The notes: generated by a model from the letters alone, not told the origin. 64,000 bases of DNA from an uncultured Pelagibacteraceae bacterium (GCA_902577765.1 CACHAK010000001.1:53151-117150), one strand, 5' to 3'. Positions 41,488 to 51,056 are shown, numbered from the stretch's first letter. A program made the numbers and translations.

Positions 41488-42135
41488 ATGAGCTTATTTA
41501 AAGCTGACAATCTAGAATCTTTAAAAGAATTCAAGGATACTGACTATAAATTAGGTATATTGGAGCGTGAACAACCTGAGGGTGCAGGTTCTTTCTTTCA
41601 AAAATTAATGAAAAATGACTTTGGAATTGAGGGCACTCTTAGCTCAATTAATTTGAAAGAAGATTTAAAAAATTTGGTCCAGGAAATAATTCCTAACCAG
41701 TTAAGTTCAACTGAGTTTTATAATTATTGGCTTGCAGATATGGAAACCGTTTGCAGAACATTCTTACTGATTGAAAATACTGATACACTTTGCTTTTGGC
41801 TTGGGACAAAACGAGAGTGTAGACGTTATCATGTTGATAACGTACCAAGACGTCTTTTGGTCACTTATGCTGGACAAGGTACAGAATGGATACAAAATCA
41901 GGATGCTGACCGTCTAGCCTATGAGGCAGGTGAACCAAATGAAATGATCGTTAGAGATAAAAGTAAATTAAATTTCATTGATAAATGGAACATTGCAATA
42001 TTTACCGGTGGTAGCAATGGTATACTTCATCGCACACCTGATTCTGCTCTAAATGGTCCTTCAATATTAATGAAACTTGATCATCCGGAGTATTTAAATT
42101 CTGTATATTCTTCAGAAGTTCTTAAATTAAATTAG
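41488..42135 (+). CDS. DUF1826 family protein
   Basis: A 215-residue cytoplasmic protein of the DUF1826 family, recognised by YNYWLADMETVCRTFLLIE, TKRECRRYHVDNVPRRLLVTYAGQGTEW and FTGGSNGILHRTPDS. Conserved Cys/His/Asp residues (CRRYHVDN) could hold metal. It starts 18 bases after znuA on the same strand and so probably belongs to the Zur-controlled znuA transcript; DUF1826 genes are repeatedly seen in predicted zinc regulons. Function is otherwise unknown. Confidence 0.85.
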   Translation: MSLFKADNLESLKEFKDTDYKLGILEREQPEGAGSFFQKLMKNDFGIEGTLSSINLKEDLKNLVQEIIPNQLSSTEFYNYWLADMETVCRTFLLIENTDTLCFWLGTKRECRRYHVDNVPRRLLVTYAGQGTEWIQNQDADRLAYEAGEPNEMIVRDKSKLNFIDKWNIAIFTGGSNGILHRTPDSALNGPSILMKLDHPEYLNSVYSSEVLKLN

Positions 42136-42136
42136 A

Positions 42137-42760
42137 TTAAATTAAATCAAACTTTTTTTTCTCAAAATCATACGTCTCTATAGATCCAGATCCAATATCA
42201 TTCCAAACCCCATAAAGCGTAATTCCACCTGACTTTACTTCAGTATTTATAAAGGGATATTTACTTAAATTCTCTAATGATACGATAATGCTTTCTTTCT
42301 CCATGTACTTAACTTTCTCATCGTTTCCTTCGCCTGAAATGTTGTCGTACACTGGTTTTAGTAACTTTAGCCAATTAGAAATTGATGAGTTATCATCAAA
42401 ATTATTTTCATGACACATATGATACCCATTCTTTATACCTCCACATCCTGAGTGCCCAATTATAATAATATTTTTAATATTTAATGCTGTTACACCAAAT
42501 TCGATAGCTGCAATTGTTCCGCTATGTTCCGTTAATTGACTATAGGGTGGTACTATATTAGCAATATTTCTATGAACTAGCATTTCACCAGCTTTTGATT
42601 TGAATATAGCATTCGGATCAACTCTTGAGTCTACGCACGATATAATCATGTATTTAGGTGACTGGCCTTCTCTTGCAAGTCTTTCAAAGTGATCTTTTTC
42701 TTGTGCGAAAGAGTTTTCCTTCCAGTTTTTATATTTATCGATGAGATCTTTTGGTAACAT
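42137..42760 (-). CDS. Beta-class carbonic anhydrase
   Basis: A 207-residue zinc enzyme converting CO2 and bicarbonate. The zinc ligands C42, H103 and C106 (SCVDSRVDP and GHSGCGGIKNG) and the Asp44/Arg46 dyad are all present; GEMLVHRNIANIVPP follows the first motif as usual. It is convergent with the DUF1826 gene (2 bases apart) and stands alone on its strand. Being next to the zinc island may be chance or may reflect its zinc need; no Zur-type box was seen in front of it. Confidence 0.93.
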   Translation of the reverse strand: MLPKDLIDKYKNWKENSFAQEKDHFERLAREGQSPKYMIISCVDSRVDPNAIFKSKAGEMLVHRNIANIVPPYSQLTEHSGTIAAIEFGVTALNIKNIIIIGHSGCGGIKNGYHMCHENNFDDNSSISNWLKLLKPVYDNISGEGNDEKVKYMEKESIIVSLENLSKYPFINTEVKSGGITLYGVWNDIGSGSIETYDFEKKKFDLI

Positions 42761-42868
42761 TCACTTATTTATTTTTTATCCAAATTGGTGAAGACCATGC
42801 CATTCTAGTTATAATTTTCTCATAATATCTAGTCATAGACAATATAAGGGTATAAAATTTTTACAAGC

Positions 42869-44011
42869 ATGTCAGAAGGATATATTTTAAAAAAAACTGA
42901 AAAATCTCTACCTTTACATTGGTATTTCAATCAAAAGCAATTTGATAAAGAGATTTCAAAAGTTTTGTCTAAAGAGTGGCTATATGTTTGCCACGTGGAT
43001 ACTATTTCAAAACCTTTATCTTTTCACACAGTTGAAATTAGCAAATTTAATATACTTATTGTTCGTGATAAAGAAGGAGAAATAAATGCTTTTTATAATT
43101 CATGTAGTCATCGAGGTTCAATTTTAAAAAAAGAAAAAACTGGCAAACTAAAATCAAATTTACTAGTTTGCCCATACCATCAATGGTCATATAACGCCAG
43201 CAATGGAAATTTAGTTAGAACTACATCTATTATTGATCCTAAAAATTTTAGAAAAGATGAAAATTGTCTAATAAAAGTAAAAATTAAAGTTTGGAATGGG
43301 TTAGTTTTTATTAACATGAATAAAAACGCTAAATGGAATGCAAAAAAAGTTTTTCCAGATTACAGCGATGCTTTTTCTCAACTCAATGTCAGTGACTATA
43401 AAATAGGTCATACCTGGAAGAAGCAAATTAAGTGTAATTGGAAAATATTTTGGGAAAATTATAGTGAATGTTTACATTGTCCCAATCTTCATCCTGAACT
43501 ATCTGACCTAGTCCCTATTTATGGAAGAAGGTTAGTAGATATTAAAGATGATCCAAACTGGAAACGTTTCACTCATTATGATGATCCAAAGTATAAAGGT
43601 GGAATGAAAAAAGGTACTGAAACTTGGTCAATGAATGGAAGCGCACAAGGTCATCGAGTAGAGTACTTGGAAAATCAAACCGATTTTCCTGGTTACATTT
43701 ACATGACTACTTGGCCTTCTATGTTTTTAGCAATATTTACTGACCATATAAGAATGGTTCGTATTCTTCCTTTATCAGAGGAACTTACAGAAGTTACAGC
43801 AGAGTGGGTATTTAGAAAAGAAACTCTTAAGGATAAAAAATATTCAATGAAAAATGTTGTTGATTTTGCTGTATTAGTCATGAAACAAGATGCAGAAGCT
43901 TGCGAACTGAATCAAAAAGGCATACATAATCCAACAAGAAAAAACGGAACATTAATGCCTGAAGAGTATGAAATTAAAAGATTTCACAGCTGGCTAAGAA
44001 AAAAATTATAA
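42869..44011 (+). CDS. Rieske-type aromatic-ring-hydroxylating oxygenase, alpha subunit
   Basis: A 380-residue oxygenase. The Rieske [2Fe-2S] ligands are C79, H81, C101 and H104 in NSCSHRGS and LVCPYHQWSYN. The mononuclear iron region is NYSECLHCPNLHPELSD, with the bridging Glu/Asp and two His. Size and layout resemble the trimeric oxygenases acting on quaternary amines or aromatic acids (glycine betaine, carnitine, stachydrine types). No reductase partner is adjacent. It is followed 10 bases later by the M20 and M24 genes, so a small-molecule nitrogen compound is a reasonable guess for the substrate. Confidence 0.88.
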   Translation: MSEGYILKKTEKSLPLHWYFNQKQFDKEISKVLSKEWLYVCHVDTISKPLSFHTVEISKFNILIVRDKEGEINAFYNSCSHRGSILKKEKTGKLKSNLLVCPYHQWSYNASNGNLVRTTSIIDPKNFRKDENCLIKVKIKVWNGLVFINMNKNAKWNAKKVFPDYSDAFSQLNVSDYKIGHTWKKQIKCNWKIFWENYSECLHCPNLHPELSDLVPIYGRRLVDIKDDPNWKRFTHYDDPKYKGGMKKGTETWSMNGSAQGHRVEYLENQTDFPGYIYMTTWPSMFLAIFTDHIRMVRILPLSEELTEVTAEWVFRKETLKDKKYSMKNVVDFAVLVMKQDAEACELNQKGIHNPTRKNGTLMPEEYEIKRFHSWLRKKL

Positions 44012-44021
44012 ATTATTTCAT

Positions 44022-45185
44022 ATGAATTCAGTTACACAAAATTATGAGAAGGAAATGCTTGAGTGGCGTCATGATTTTCATGCGCATCCTGAGCTAAATT
44101 TTGACTTAGATATAACCTCATCAAAAGTTGCAAATATTTTAAAGAGTTTTGGACTGGAAGTACATGAAGGCATAGGTAAGACCGGAATTGTTGCTGTTCT
44201 CAAAAATGGAAACAGTAATAAAAGTATTGGTATTCGTGCAGATATGGATGCATTACCGGTAACAGAGGAAAATGACTGCACGTATAAGTCCAATCACGAA
44301 GGTAAAATGCATGCGTGTGGTCACGATGGTCATACAGCAATGGCTCTAGGTGCAGCTAAATATCTAAGTAATACAAAAAATTTTAACGGAACTGTTTATT
44401 TTATTTTTCAACCTGATGAAGAAAAAACTCAGGGAGCTCAAGCAATGATAGATGATGGGCTGTTTGAAACGTTCCCAATGGATGAGGTATATGCTTTTCA
44501 TAATTTGCCTGGTATGGAACTTGGAACCTTTGCAACAAGAGCAGGAACTATCACTGCAAGCGAAAGTTTATTTAAAATTGAATTAAGAGGTCAGGGAGGT
44601 CATTCAGCCTTGCCACACATGGGCGTTGATACTATTACAGTAGGTACTCAAATAATAACAGCTCTTCAATCAATTGTTTCGAGAAAAATTAATCCAGCTA
44701 TGAATGGTGTTGTTTCAGTCACAAAATTTGAGTCTGATGGCAATGAAAATATACTACCCGGTCATTCTATCATTTCAGGTGATGCACGTGCGTTGTCACC
44801 AGAAGCCAATCAAATTATTGAACGCAGCATGAAAGATATTGTAGATGGAACGGCGAAAGCACATGGTGTCGATTATGATTTTAATTACCTCACAAGAACA
44901 AACATGACAATTAATTCTAGAGATCAAGCAGCTTTTGCAAGTAAGGTTGCAGCTGACCTATTTGGAGAGGATAAAGTAGATGGAAATTGTGATCCAAAAT
45001 TATTTTCTGAGGATTTTGCCCAGATGCTAATGGTTAAGCCTGGATGCTATATTTTAATTGGAAATGGAACAGAAGGAACTCATGGACAATCTTTACATTC
45101 TTCAAATTATGATTTTAACGACAAGCTTCTTGTCATTGGTTCATCATTTTGGTCTAAACTTGTTGAAGAAAGACTTAATGATTAA
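44022..45185 (+). CDS. M20-family amidohydrolase, possibly DoeB2-like
   Basis: A 387-residue metal-dependent amidohydrolase of the hippurate hydrolase / N-acyl amino-acid deacylase type. Metal-binding motifs are MHACGHDGHTAM, QPDEEKTQGAQAMIDDG and the dimerisation lid GQGGHSALPHMGVD; the C-terminal GNGTEGTHGQSLHSSNYDF holds the last His ligand. It hydrolyses an amide such as an N-acetyl amino acid. The M24 gene overlaps its stop by one base (TAATG), and an M20 enzyme (DoeB2) is known to replace DoeB in some ectoine catabolic clusters, which would fit here: it would deacetylate N-acetyl-diaminobutyrate. That assignment is inference. Confidence 0.85.
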   Translation: MNSVTQNYEKEMLEWRHDFHAHPELNFDLDITSSKVANILKSFGLEVHEGIGKTGIVAVLKNGNSNKSIGIRADMDALPVTEENDCTYKSNHEGKMHACGHDGHTAMALGAAKYLSNTKNFNGTVYFIFQPDEEKTQGAQAMIDDGLFETFPMDEVYAFHNLPGMELGTFATRAGTITASESLFKIELRGQGGHSALPHMGVDTITVGTQIITALQSIVSRKINPAMNGVVSVTKFESDGNENILPGHSIISGDARALSPEANQIIERSMKDIVDGTAKAHGVDYDFNYLTRTNMTINSRDQAAFASKVAADLFGEDKVDGNCDPKLFSEDFAQMLMVKPGCYILIGNGTEGTHGQSLHSSNYDFNDKLLVIGSSFWSKLVEERLND

Positions 45186-46354
45186 TGATATTTTCTAAAA
45201 GTGAGTTTATTGAAAGACTAAATAAAGTAAAAAAATCAATGCAAGAAAAGGGTATTGATTTATTAGTCTCTCAAGATACAGCAAACATAAATTACCTTAC
45301 CGGTTATGATGCATGGTCTTTTTATTATGCTCAATGTGTAATTATACATATAGATTTAGAAGAACCTTTACTTTTCGTACGTGATCAAGATGCTGGAGGG
45401 GCATTCCTTCAAAACTGCTGGTCACAAGAAAATATAATTGTTTACGCTGAGAAATATATACATACATGGCCAAATCATCCTTATGATTATTTGATTGAAA
45501 TAATTAAAAATAAAAATTGGGACAAACTTTCAATTGGACTTGAAATGGACAGTCATTATTTCACGGCATTTTGTTATAAAAAATTATTAGACGGGCTTCC
45601 TGATGCCACGCTGAAAGATTGTGAGCGCCTCGTGAATTGGGTACGATTTGTGAAATCAGATGCAGAAATTGATCTAATGAAAAACGCCGCTTTAATTACT
45701 GATAAATCAATGCAAACTGCAATTGATGTTATCAATCCAGGTGTTAGACAATGCGATGCAGTTGGAGAGATACAAAAAGCAATGTTTTACGGAACTCCAG
45801 AGTATGGAGGAGAATATTCAAGTATAGCAACTTTACTTCCAACTGGAGCTGGGACTTCTGCCTCACATCTAACGGCTACGCAGGAAAGATTTGTTAAAGG
45901 CGAAGCAACAATAATTGAAGTTGCCGGTGTTTATAAAAGGTATCATGCACCACTTGCAAGAACAGTTCTGCTTGGAAAAGCAGAACAAAAAAAAATTGAC
46001 GCCATAAATGCAACTAACGAGGCGCTAAATGAGGGTATATCAGCCATAAAGCCAGGCAATACAGCAGATGACGTTGCACAAAAATTTTGGGCAGTATTAG
46101 ATAAATACGATATCAAAAAGGAATCTCGGACTGGATACTCCATTGGAATTGGTTATCCACCTGATTGGGGTGAGCACACGATAAACATATCAAAAGGTGA
46201 TCCAACTATCTTACAACCAAATGTTACATTTCATATGATTGCTGTTATGCAATTTGGCGATTGGGGAGTAGAGGCAAGTCACTCATTACGTGTTACAGAA
46301 AGTGGTTCAGAAAAGTTTTCAGATTTCTCAAGCGATTTATTCATAAAAGAGTAG
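45185..46354 (+). CDS. doeA: M24-family hydrolase, probable ectoine hydrolase DoeA-like
   Basis: A 389-residue pita-bread-fold protein. Beyond the general M24 creatinase/aminopeptidase-P pattern it shows segments I associate with ectoine hydrolase: YLTGYDAWSFYYAQCV, RLVNWVRFVKSDAEIDLMK, EYGGEYSSIATLLPTG and GYSIGIGYPPDWGEHT. DoeA opens the ectoine ring to N-acetyl-diaminobutyrate. A creatinase-like or Xaa-Pro dipeptidase role is the alternative. It is translationally coupled to the M20 gene. No ectoine transporter or further doe/eut genes are in this window, so the pathway is incomplete here. Confidence 0.7.
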   Translation: MIFSKSEFIERLNKVKKSMQEKGIDLLVSQDTANINYLTGYDAWSFYYAQCVIIHIDLEEPLLFVRDQDAGGAFLQNCWSQENIIVYAEKYIHTWPNHPYDYLIEIIKNKNWDKLSIGLEMDSHYFTAFCYKKLLDGLPDATLKDCERLVNWVRFVKSDAEIDLMKNAALITDKSMQTAIDVINPGVRQCDAVGEIQKAMFYGTPEYGGEYSSIATLLPTGAGTSASHLTATQERFVKGEATIIEVAGVYKRYHAPLARTVLLGKAEQKKIDAINATNEALNEGISAIKPGNTADDVAQKFWAVLDKYDIKKESRTGYSIGIGYPPDWGEHTINISKGDPTILQPNVTFHMIAVMQFGDWGVEASHSLRVTESGSEKFSDFSSDLFIKE

Positions 46355-46439
46355 CAGATAACTGGAAATGAGCGTCCCTTGTTTTTACTAGAGAATCCAT
46401 TAAATATTGTATAAAGTAGCGCAATTCATGGAGTTAATT

Positions 46440-46628
46440 ATGGGTATTCATCACGATTATAAATCAAAACGTGGGGAGAGAGCGATGGCCAAGCAGCAGA
46501 AACGTGAGGCTAAGTTTTCTGATAACACGGATAAAAAAGAAGAAGAAAAGCTCATCAAAGAATTAAAAAAAGCAGGGTTAAATAAAGATGAAATCAAACA
46601 ATTCCTCGAAGGAAGAGCAAAAGGATAA
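46440..46628 (+). CDS. Small charged protein, unknown function
   Basis: A 62-residue Lys/Glu-rich protein (GIHHDYKSKRGERAMAKQQK, then [25 protein letters not shown]). The ATG at 46440 has GGAG 6 bases upstream; in-frame ATGs at 46407 and 46428 lie further up. The C-terminal helix-turn segment resembles short coiled-coil or RNA-associated tails, but I recognise no named family. It overlaps the next small gene by 41 bases in another frame. Confidence 0.6.
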   Translation: MGIHHDYKSKRGERAMAKQQKREAKFSDNTDKKEEEKLIKELKKAGLNKDEIKQFLEGRAKG

Positions 46629-46722
46629 AAAGCTCGACAGCACAGAAAGGCTTGCTGAGGCACTAAGGCAAAATTTAAGAAAAAGAAAAGAGTTTCAAAG
46701 AAGGCAAAAGAAAGAAGATTAA
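46588..46722 (+). CDS. Short basic protein upstream of dcd (44 residues)
   Basis: A 44-residue, strongly basic protein: [20 protein letters not shown] followed by QKKED. The pattern RLAEALRxNLRRRKxQ is familiar from small hypothetical proteins of alphaproteobacteria. It overlaps the end of the preceding small gene and stops two bases before the dcd ATG (46724). No clear ribosome site; translation may be coupled. It is too short for default gene calls and may be missing from annotations. Confidence 0.55.
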   Translation: MKSNNSSKEEQKDKKLDSTERLAEALRQNLRKRKEFQRRQKKED

Positions 46723-46723
46723 T

Positions 46724-47278
46724 ATGACAATCATGTCGGATAACTGGATAAAGAAAAAAGCCTTGGAAGAAGGAATGATTGAACCGTTCGTTGATGGGCA
46801 AAAAAAAGAAGGTACAATTTCTTTTGGCCTTTCATCATATGGTTACGATGCAAGGGTTTCAGAAGAATTTAAGATTTTCACCAATGTAGACTCTGCTTTA
46901 GTTGATCCAAAAAACTTTGATGATAAAGGGTTTGTAGATCGGCCTGGTAAAGAATGCATAATTCCACCTAACTCATTTGCATTAGCAAGAACCGTTGAGT
47001 ATTTTAGAATTCCTCGCGATGTTCTTGTAATTTGTTTGGGAAAATCAACTTATGCGAGATGTGGTATTATCGTAAATGTTACTCCTCTCGAGCCAGAGTG
47101 GGAGGGTCACGTAACTTTAGAATTTTCTAACACAACTCCATTACCTGCAAAAATTTATGCTAATGAGGGAGCGTGCCAGTTTTTATTCTATAAGGGAGAA
47201 GCGCCACCAGAAGTTTCATATAAAGATCGTAAAGGTAAATATATGATGCAAAAAGGGGTTACTTTACCTAAGCTTTAA
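46724..47278 (+). CDS. dcd: dCTP deaminase
   Basis: A 184-residue enzyme that deaminates dCTP to dUTP, feeding dTMP synthesis. Signature segments include [20 protein letters not shown], the substrate-binding [34 protein letters not shown] with the catalytic Glu, and [10 protein letters not shown]. The length is standard for the homotrimer. The ATG at 46724 gives MTIMSDNWI, a typical family N-terminus. It lies 7 bases ahead of murA. Confidence 0.96.
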   Translation: MTIMSDNWIKKKALEEGMIEPFVDGQKKEGTISFGLSSYGYDARVSEEFKIFTNVDSALVDPKNFDDKGFVDRPGKECIIPPNSFALARTVEYFRIPRDVLVICLGKSTYARCGIIVNVTPLEPEWEGHVTLEFSNTTPLPAKIYANEGACQFLFYKGEAPPEVSYKDRKGKYMMQKGVTLPKL

Positions 47279-47285
47279 ATCGTTC

Positions 47286-48548
47286 ATGCAAAAAATATTG
47301 ATAAATGGAGGAAACCTTCTCCAAGGTTCTGTTCCTGTTAGTGGATCAAAAAATGCATCTCTTCCAATAATGGCCGCAAGTATTCTTACTGATGAAAATT
47401 TAGAACTCGAAAACGTACCAGATTTAGTTGATGTAAATACAATGTCATTAGTTTTATCATCGCTTGGTGTCAATGTTACAAAAAAAGATGCTAAAACAAA
47501 TCGTCTTACACTTTGTTATTCAGGCTCTGAAAGTGCAATAGCGGAGTACGATTTAGTTAGAAAGATGAGGGCTAGTATATTAGTTCTTGGACCATTACTT
47601 GCACGCAAAAGGCACGCAAGTGTATCTCTTCCAGGGGGGTGCGCAATAGGTGCTCGACCAGTAGATCTGCACATAGATGCATTGACGAAACTTGGCGCAA
47701 CATTTGAATTAGATGGAGGATATATAAAATGCAGCGCCCCTGATGGCTTAAAAGGAAATAAAATTAATTTTTCAAAAGTATCAGTAGGAGCTACTGAAAA
47801 CATAATTATGGCTGCATCGCTTGCTCGAGGAGAAAGTGAAATTAGAAATATCGCGGTTGAGCCTGAGGTTATGGATCTTATTGACTGTCTTAATAAGATG
47901 GGCGCTAAAATCGAATTAGGAGAAAACAGAAATGTTCACATTCAAGGTGTTGACCAACTCCAAGGTGCTGTCCACTCAATTATCCCTGATCGCATAGAAG
48001 CAATCACATATATAATTGGAGGAACTATAATTGGTAACGATCTCAAGATTACAAATCTAAACCTTGAGCATATCAGCAATGTATTGGAATTATTGAATGA
48101 GCTATCTATTCATTACTTAATAGGTGAGAATAGCATTATTGTTAATCAATCCGAGATCTCTGATGGTATTGATATTAATACAATGGAATATCCAGGGTTC
48201 CCAACTGATGTACAAGCACAAATGATGGTTTTATTATCTCTTGGAAAATCTAAATCACAAATAACTGAAAACATTTTTGAAAACAGATTCATGCATGTTC
48301 CAGAACTAAACCGTATGGGCGCTAATATTGAAACCAAAGGGAAAACAGCAGTTATTAATCCATGCAAAGGGTTTATCTCAGCTCAAGTCATGGCAACTGA
48401 TTTACGGGCCTCGGTAAGTTTAATTTTAGCTGGATTAGTTGCTAAAGGTGAAACAACATTGAACCGAATTTATCATCTTGATCGAGGTTATGAGAAAATA
48501 GAGAAAAAATTGCAAGCTTGCGGTGCAGATATTCGGAGAATAAATTAG
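47286..48548 (+). CDS. murA: UDP-N-acetylglucosamine 1-carboxyvinyltransferase
   Basis: A 420-residue EPSP-synthase-fold enzyme for the first committed step of peptidoglycan synthesis: transfer of enolpyruvate to UDP-GlcNAc. It shows GSKNASLPIMAASILTDENL near the N-terminus, the fosfomycin-target loop LPGGCAIGARPVDLH with the catalytic Cys, and MATDLRASVSLILAGLVAKG near the end. The murA-DUF2948-hisD order is characteristic of alphaproteobacteria. Confidence 0.97.
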   Translation: MQKILINGGNLLQGSVPVSGSKNASLPIMAASILTDENLELENVPDLVDVNTMSLVLSSLGVNVTKKDAKTNRLTLCYSGSESAIAEYDLVRKMRASILVLGPLLARKRHASVSLPGGCAIGARPVDLHIDALTKLGATFELDGGYIKCSAPDGLKGNKINFSKVSVGATENIIMAASLARGESEIRNIAVEPEVMDLIDCLNKMGAKIELGENRNVHIQGVDQLQGAVHSIIPDRIEAITYIIGGTIIGNDLKITNLNLEHISNVLELLNELSIHYLIGENSIIVNQSEISDGIDINTMEYPGFPTDVQAQMMVLLSLGKSKSQITENIFENRFMHVPELNRMGANIETKGKTAVINPCKGFISAQVMATDLRASVSLILAGLVAKGETTLNRIYHLDRGYEKIEKKLQACGADIRRIN

Positions 48549-48553
48549 GATAA

Positions 48554-48976
48554 ATGAATCTTAATGCAATTGATACTGACGAGCTAAAAATTATCTCAAC
48601 CATACTTCAAGACGGACTTATTGAAGTAAATGATATCAAATATTTGCCATCAATTAGGTCATTTTTTCTTATGATTACTAGATTTATGTGGGAGGAAAAA
48701 ATAGTAAATAAAGTAGATCAAAGAATAAAAGCAGTACTAAGCTTTGAAGATGTTTTATCGGTTTACTCAAAAAACATAGATCAATTGAACAAAAATAAGA
48801 CACTAGAACTCGTAACTTTTAATTATTATCCTAACAATTCTAAAAATATAGAAATTGAATTGCTTTTCAAAAATGATGCAATTATAAAGCTCGAAACTGA
48901 AATAATAAGATGCAAATTAGAAGATCAGGGTGAACCCTGGAATATTGAAAAAATAGAGAATGACAAAAATAATTAA
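48554..48976 (+). CDS. DUF2948 family protein
   Basis: A 140-residue protein in the conserved slot between murA and hisD that DUF2948 proteins occupy in alphaproteobacteria. Recognisable pieces are DELKIISTILQDGLIEVNDIKYLP, FFLMITRFMWE and a C-terminal LETEIIRCKLEDQGEPW. It overlaps hisD by 17 bases. No function is known to me. Confidence 0.85.
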   Translation: MNLNAIDTDELKIISTILQDGLIEVNDIKYLPSIRSFFLMITRFMWEEKIVNKVDQRIKAVLSFEDVLSVYSKNIDQLNKNKTLELVTFNYYPNNSKNIEIELLFKNDAIIKLETEIIRCKLEDQGEPWNIEKIENDKNN

Positions 48977-50255
48977 TTCTGTAGATCAAAATTTTGAGAA
49001 TGATTTTAATAATCTTCTCACAATGAACAGATCAAGTGACTCGGTCGTTACTCAGACTGTGGCAGCTATCATTGACGATATTAGAAAAAACGGAGATGAA
49101 GCGCTTTTGAAATATACTCATCAATTTGATAAAAATAGCCTTGATATTAACAACATACTGCTTGAAGAAGATGAAATTGAAAGGCAATCAAGTGACGTGC
49201 CGAGTGATCTTTGTGATGCGCTTAAAGTATCAATGGATCGTGTTCGTACTTATCATGAAAAGCAATTACCAAATGATTTAGTTTATGAAGACAATCTTAA
49301 CTCAAAGTTAGGATATGTTTGGCGTCCAGTTGAGTCAGTGGGTATTTATGTCCCAGGTGGTACTGCAAGTTATCCAAGTACAGTAATTATGAACACAATA
49401 CCAGCGATTGTAGCCGGTGTTGAAGATATCACCATGGTTACACCAATGACTAATACCGCTATAAGTTCTTCAGTGTTATATGCCGCAAAAATTTGTGGAA
49501 TAAAAAAAATATACTGTATAGGAGGTGCCCAGGCTGTTGCTGCTCTGGCATATGGAACCAAGACCATAAAATCTGTTAATAAAATTGTTGGACCAGGCAA
49601 TATTTATGTTGCTGAAGCAAAAAGACAAGTTTCAGGTTTCATAGGCATCGATATGTTTGCTGGCCCATCAGAGGTAGTCATTATTGCTGATGAAAAAAAT
49701 GATCCAAAAATTGTTGCAGCCGACCTCATTGCTCAAGCTGAACATGACCAAAGCGCACAAAGTATACTTTTAACAAACGATCAGAAATTAGGAGATGCTG
49801 TAAATAAAGAAGTCGAGAACCAGATAGACTCCCTTCCTCGAAAGGATATAGCGGCTTCAAGCTGGAAAAATAATGGAAAGATAATTATCACTCAAAATCT
49901 TGAAGAAGCTGTTTTATTATCTAATAAATTAGCACCAGAACACTTGGAATTATTAGTTGATAATCCGGAAGATATTCTTAAAAGAATAAAAAATGCTGGA
50001 GCAGTTTTTATGGGCCGTAACACACCTGAGGCACTTGGAGACTATTTAGCAGGTCCAAGCCATGTACTTCCCACTTCTAGAAGTGCTAAATTTTCTTCCG
50101 GACTATCTGTTTTTGATTTTCTCAAAAAAATATCACTTGTTGAATTTTCAAAAGAAGGTATTGAACAAGTTGGAGATAGTGCTATTAAAATCGCAGATAA
50201 TGAAGGTCTTGACGGGCATTCAAGATCAATAGAATATAGGCTTACAAAAAAATAA
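48960..50255 (+). CDS. hisD: Histidinol dehydrogenase
   Basis: A 431-residue zinc enzyme for the last two steps of histidine synthesis (L-histidinol to L-histidine, two NAD+). Key segments: GYVWRPVESVGIYVPGGTA, KIVGPGNIYVAEAKR, GPSEVVIIADE, the catalytic ADLIAQAEHDQSAQS with the zinc-ligand Gln and His, and LAPEHLELL. It is separated from hisSZG further along by a few kilobases. Confidence 0.97.
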   Translation: MTKIINSVDQNFENDFNNLLTMNRSSDSVVTQTVAAIIDDIRKNGDEALLKYTHQFDKNSLDINNILLEEDEIERQSSDVPSDLCDALKVSMDRVRTYHEKQLPNDLVYEDNLNSKLGYVWRPVESVGIYVPGGTASYPSTVIMNTIPAIVAGVEDITMVTPMTNTAISSSVLYAAKICGIKKIYCIGGAQAVAALAYGTKTIKSVNKIVGPGNIYVAEAKRQVSGFIGIDMFAGPSEVVIIADEKNDPKIVAADLIAQAEHDQSAQSILLTNDQKLGDAVNKEVENQIDSLPRKDIAASSWKNNGKIIITQNLEEAVLLSNKLAPEHLELLVDNPEDILKRIKNAGAVFMGRNTPEALGDYLAGPSHVLPTSRSAKFSSGLSVFDFLKKISLVEFSKEGIEQVGDSAIKIADNEGLDGHSRSIEYRLTKK

Positions 50256-50258
50256 TTT

Positions 50259-50477
50259 ATGTCAAAAGAAGAAATACTAGAGTTCAAGGGTAAGGTTACA
50301 GATTTACTTCCCAACGCAATGTTTAAAGTAGAGTTAGAAAATGGCCATGAAGTATTAGCACATACAGCAGGAAGAATGAGAAAAAATAGAATCAGAGTAC
50401 TTGCCGGGGATGAGGTTCTTGTTCAGGTTACACCTTACGATCTAACCAAAGGCAGAATAATATTTCGATATAAGTAG
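50259..50477 (+). CDS. infA: Translation initiation factor IF-1
   Basis: A 72-residue S1/OB-fold protein that binds the ribosomal A site during initiation. The sequence has the standard [40 protein letters not shown] and [12 protein letters not shown]. It starts 3 bases after hisD and leads into maf, the usual alphaproteobacterial arrangement. Confidence 0.97.
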   Translation: MSKEEILEFKGKVTDLLPNAMFKVELENGHEVLAHTAGRMRKNRIRVLAGDEVLVQVTPYDLTKGRIIFRYK

Positions 50478-50489
50478 TTTGAGATTATT

Positions 50490-51056
50490 TTGAAGCTAAT
50501 TCTAGGCAGCGCATCTCCACGAAGACTTGAGTTATTGGCAAAACTTAACATCAATCCAAGTGAGATAGTTTCCCCAAATATAGATGAGTCCATTAAAAGT
50601 AATGAGCTACCTCTTCAATATTGTAAACGTATAGCACATGAGAAACTAAAACATTTTCAAAATAAGTATAAAGACTCAGTAATTTTAACTGCTGATACGA
50701 TTGCCTATACTGGTAGAAAACTCATAGATAAAACAGATGACGAAAATATTGCTTATAAAAACTTACTTCGACTATCGGGAAAAAGACATAGGGTCAGCAC
50801 TTCCATTTGTATAAGAAATCTAGAAAATAGAATATTTAAAAAAACCGTTACGACAGTTGTTAGTTTTAAAGTATTAAGCGGTCAAGATATAGAAGATTAT
50901 ATGAAAACTAATGACTGGCAAGGTGTTGCAGGGTCATATAAAATTCAAGGGATGGCAGAGTCTTTTATCAAATCCCTAAATGGATCTTACTCAAATGTAG
51001 TCGGTTTACCCTTATTTGAAGTCAAAAATCTCCTTATTTCAGCTGGATATAAATGA
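50490..51056 (+). CDS. maf: Maf-like nucleotide pyrophosphatase (TTG start)
   Basis: A 188-residue Maf/Ham1-type pyrophosphatase that hydrolyses non-standard or excess nucleoside triphosphates. It shows LGSASPRRLELLAKL at the N-terminus, the ILTADTIAY catalytic Asp and DWQGVAGSYKIQGMAESFI. The start is TTG at 50490: it gives the conserved KLILGSASPRR at the expected distance and no ATG lies nearby. It overlaps the next gene by 4 bases. Confidence 0.92.
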   Translation: MKLILGSASPRRLELLAKLNINPSEIVSPNIDESIKSNELPLQYCKRIAHEKLKHFQNKYKDSVILTADTIAYTGRKLIDKTDDENIAYKNLLRLSGKRHRVSTSICIRNLENRIFKKTVTTVVSFKVLSGQDIEDYMKTNDWQGVAGSYKIQGMAESFIKSLNGSYSNVVGLPLFEVKNLLISAGYK

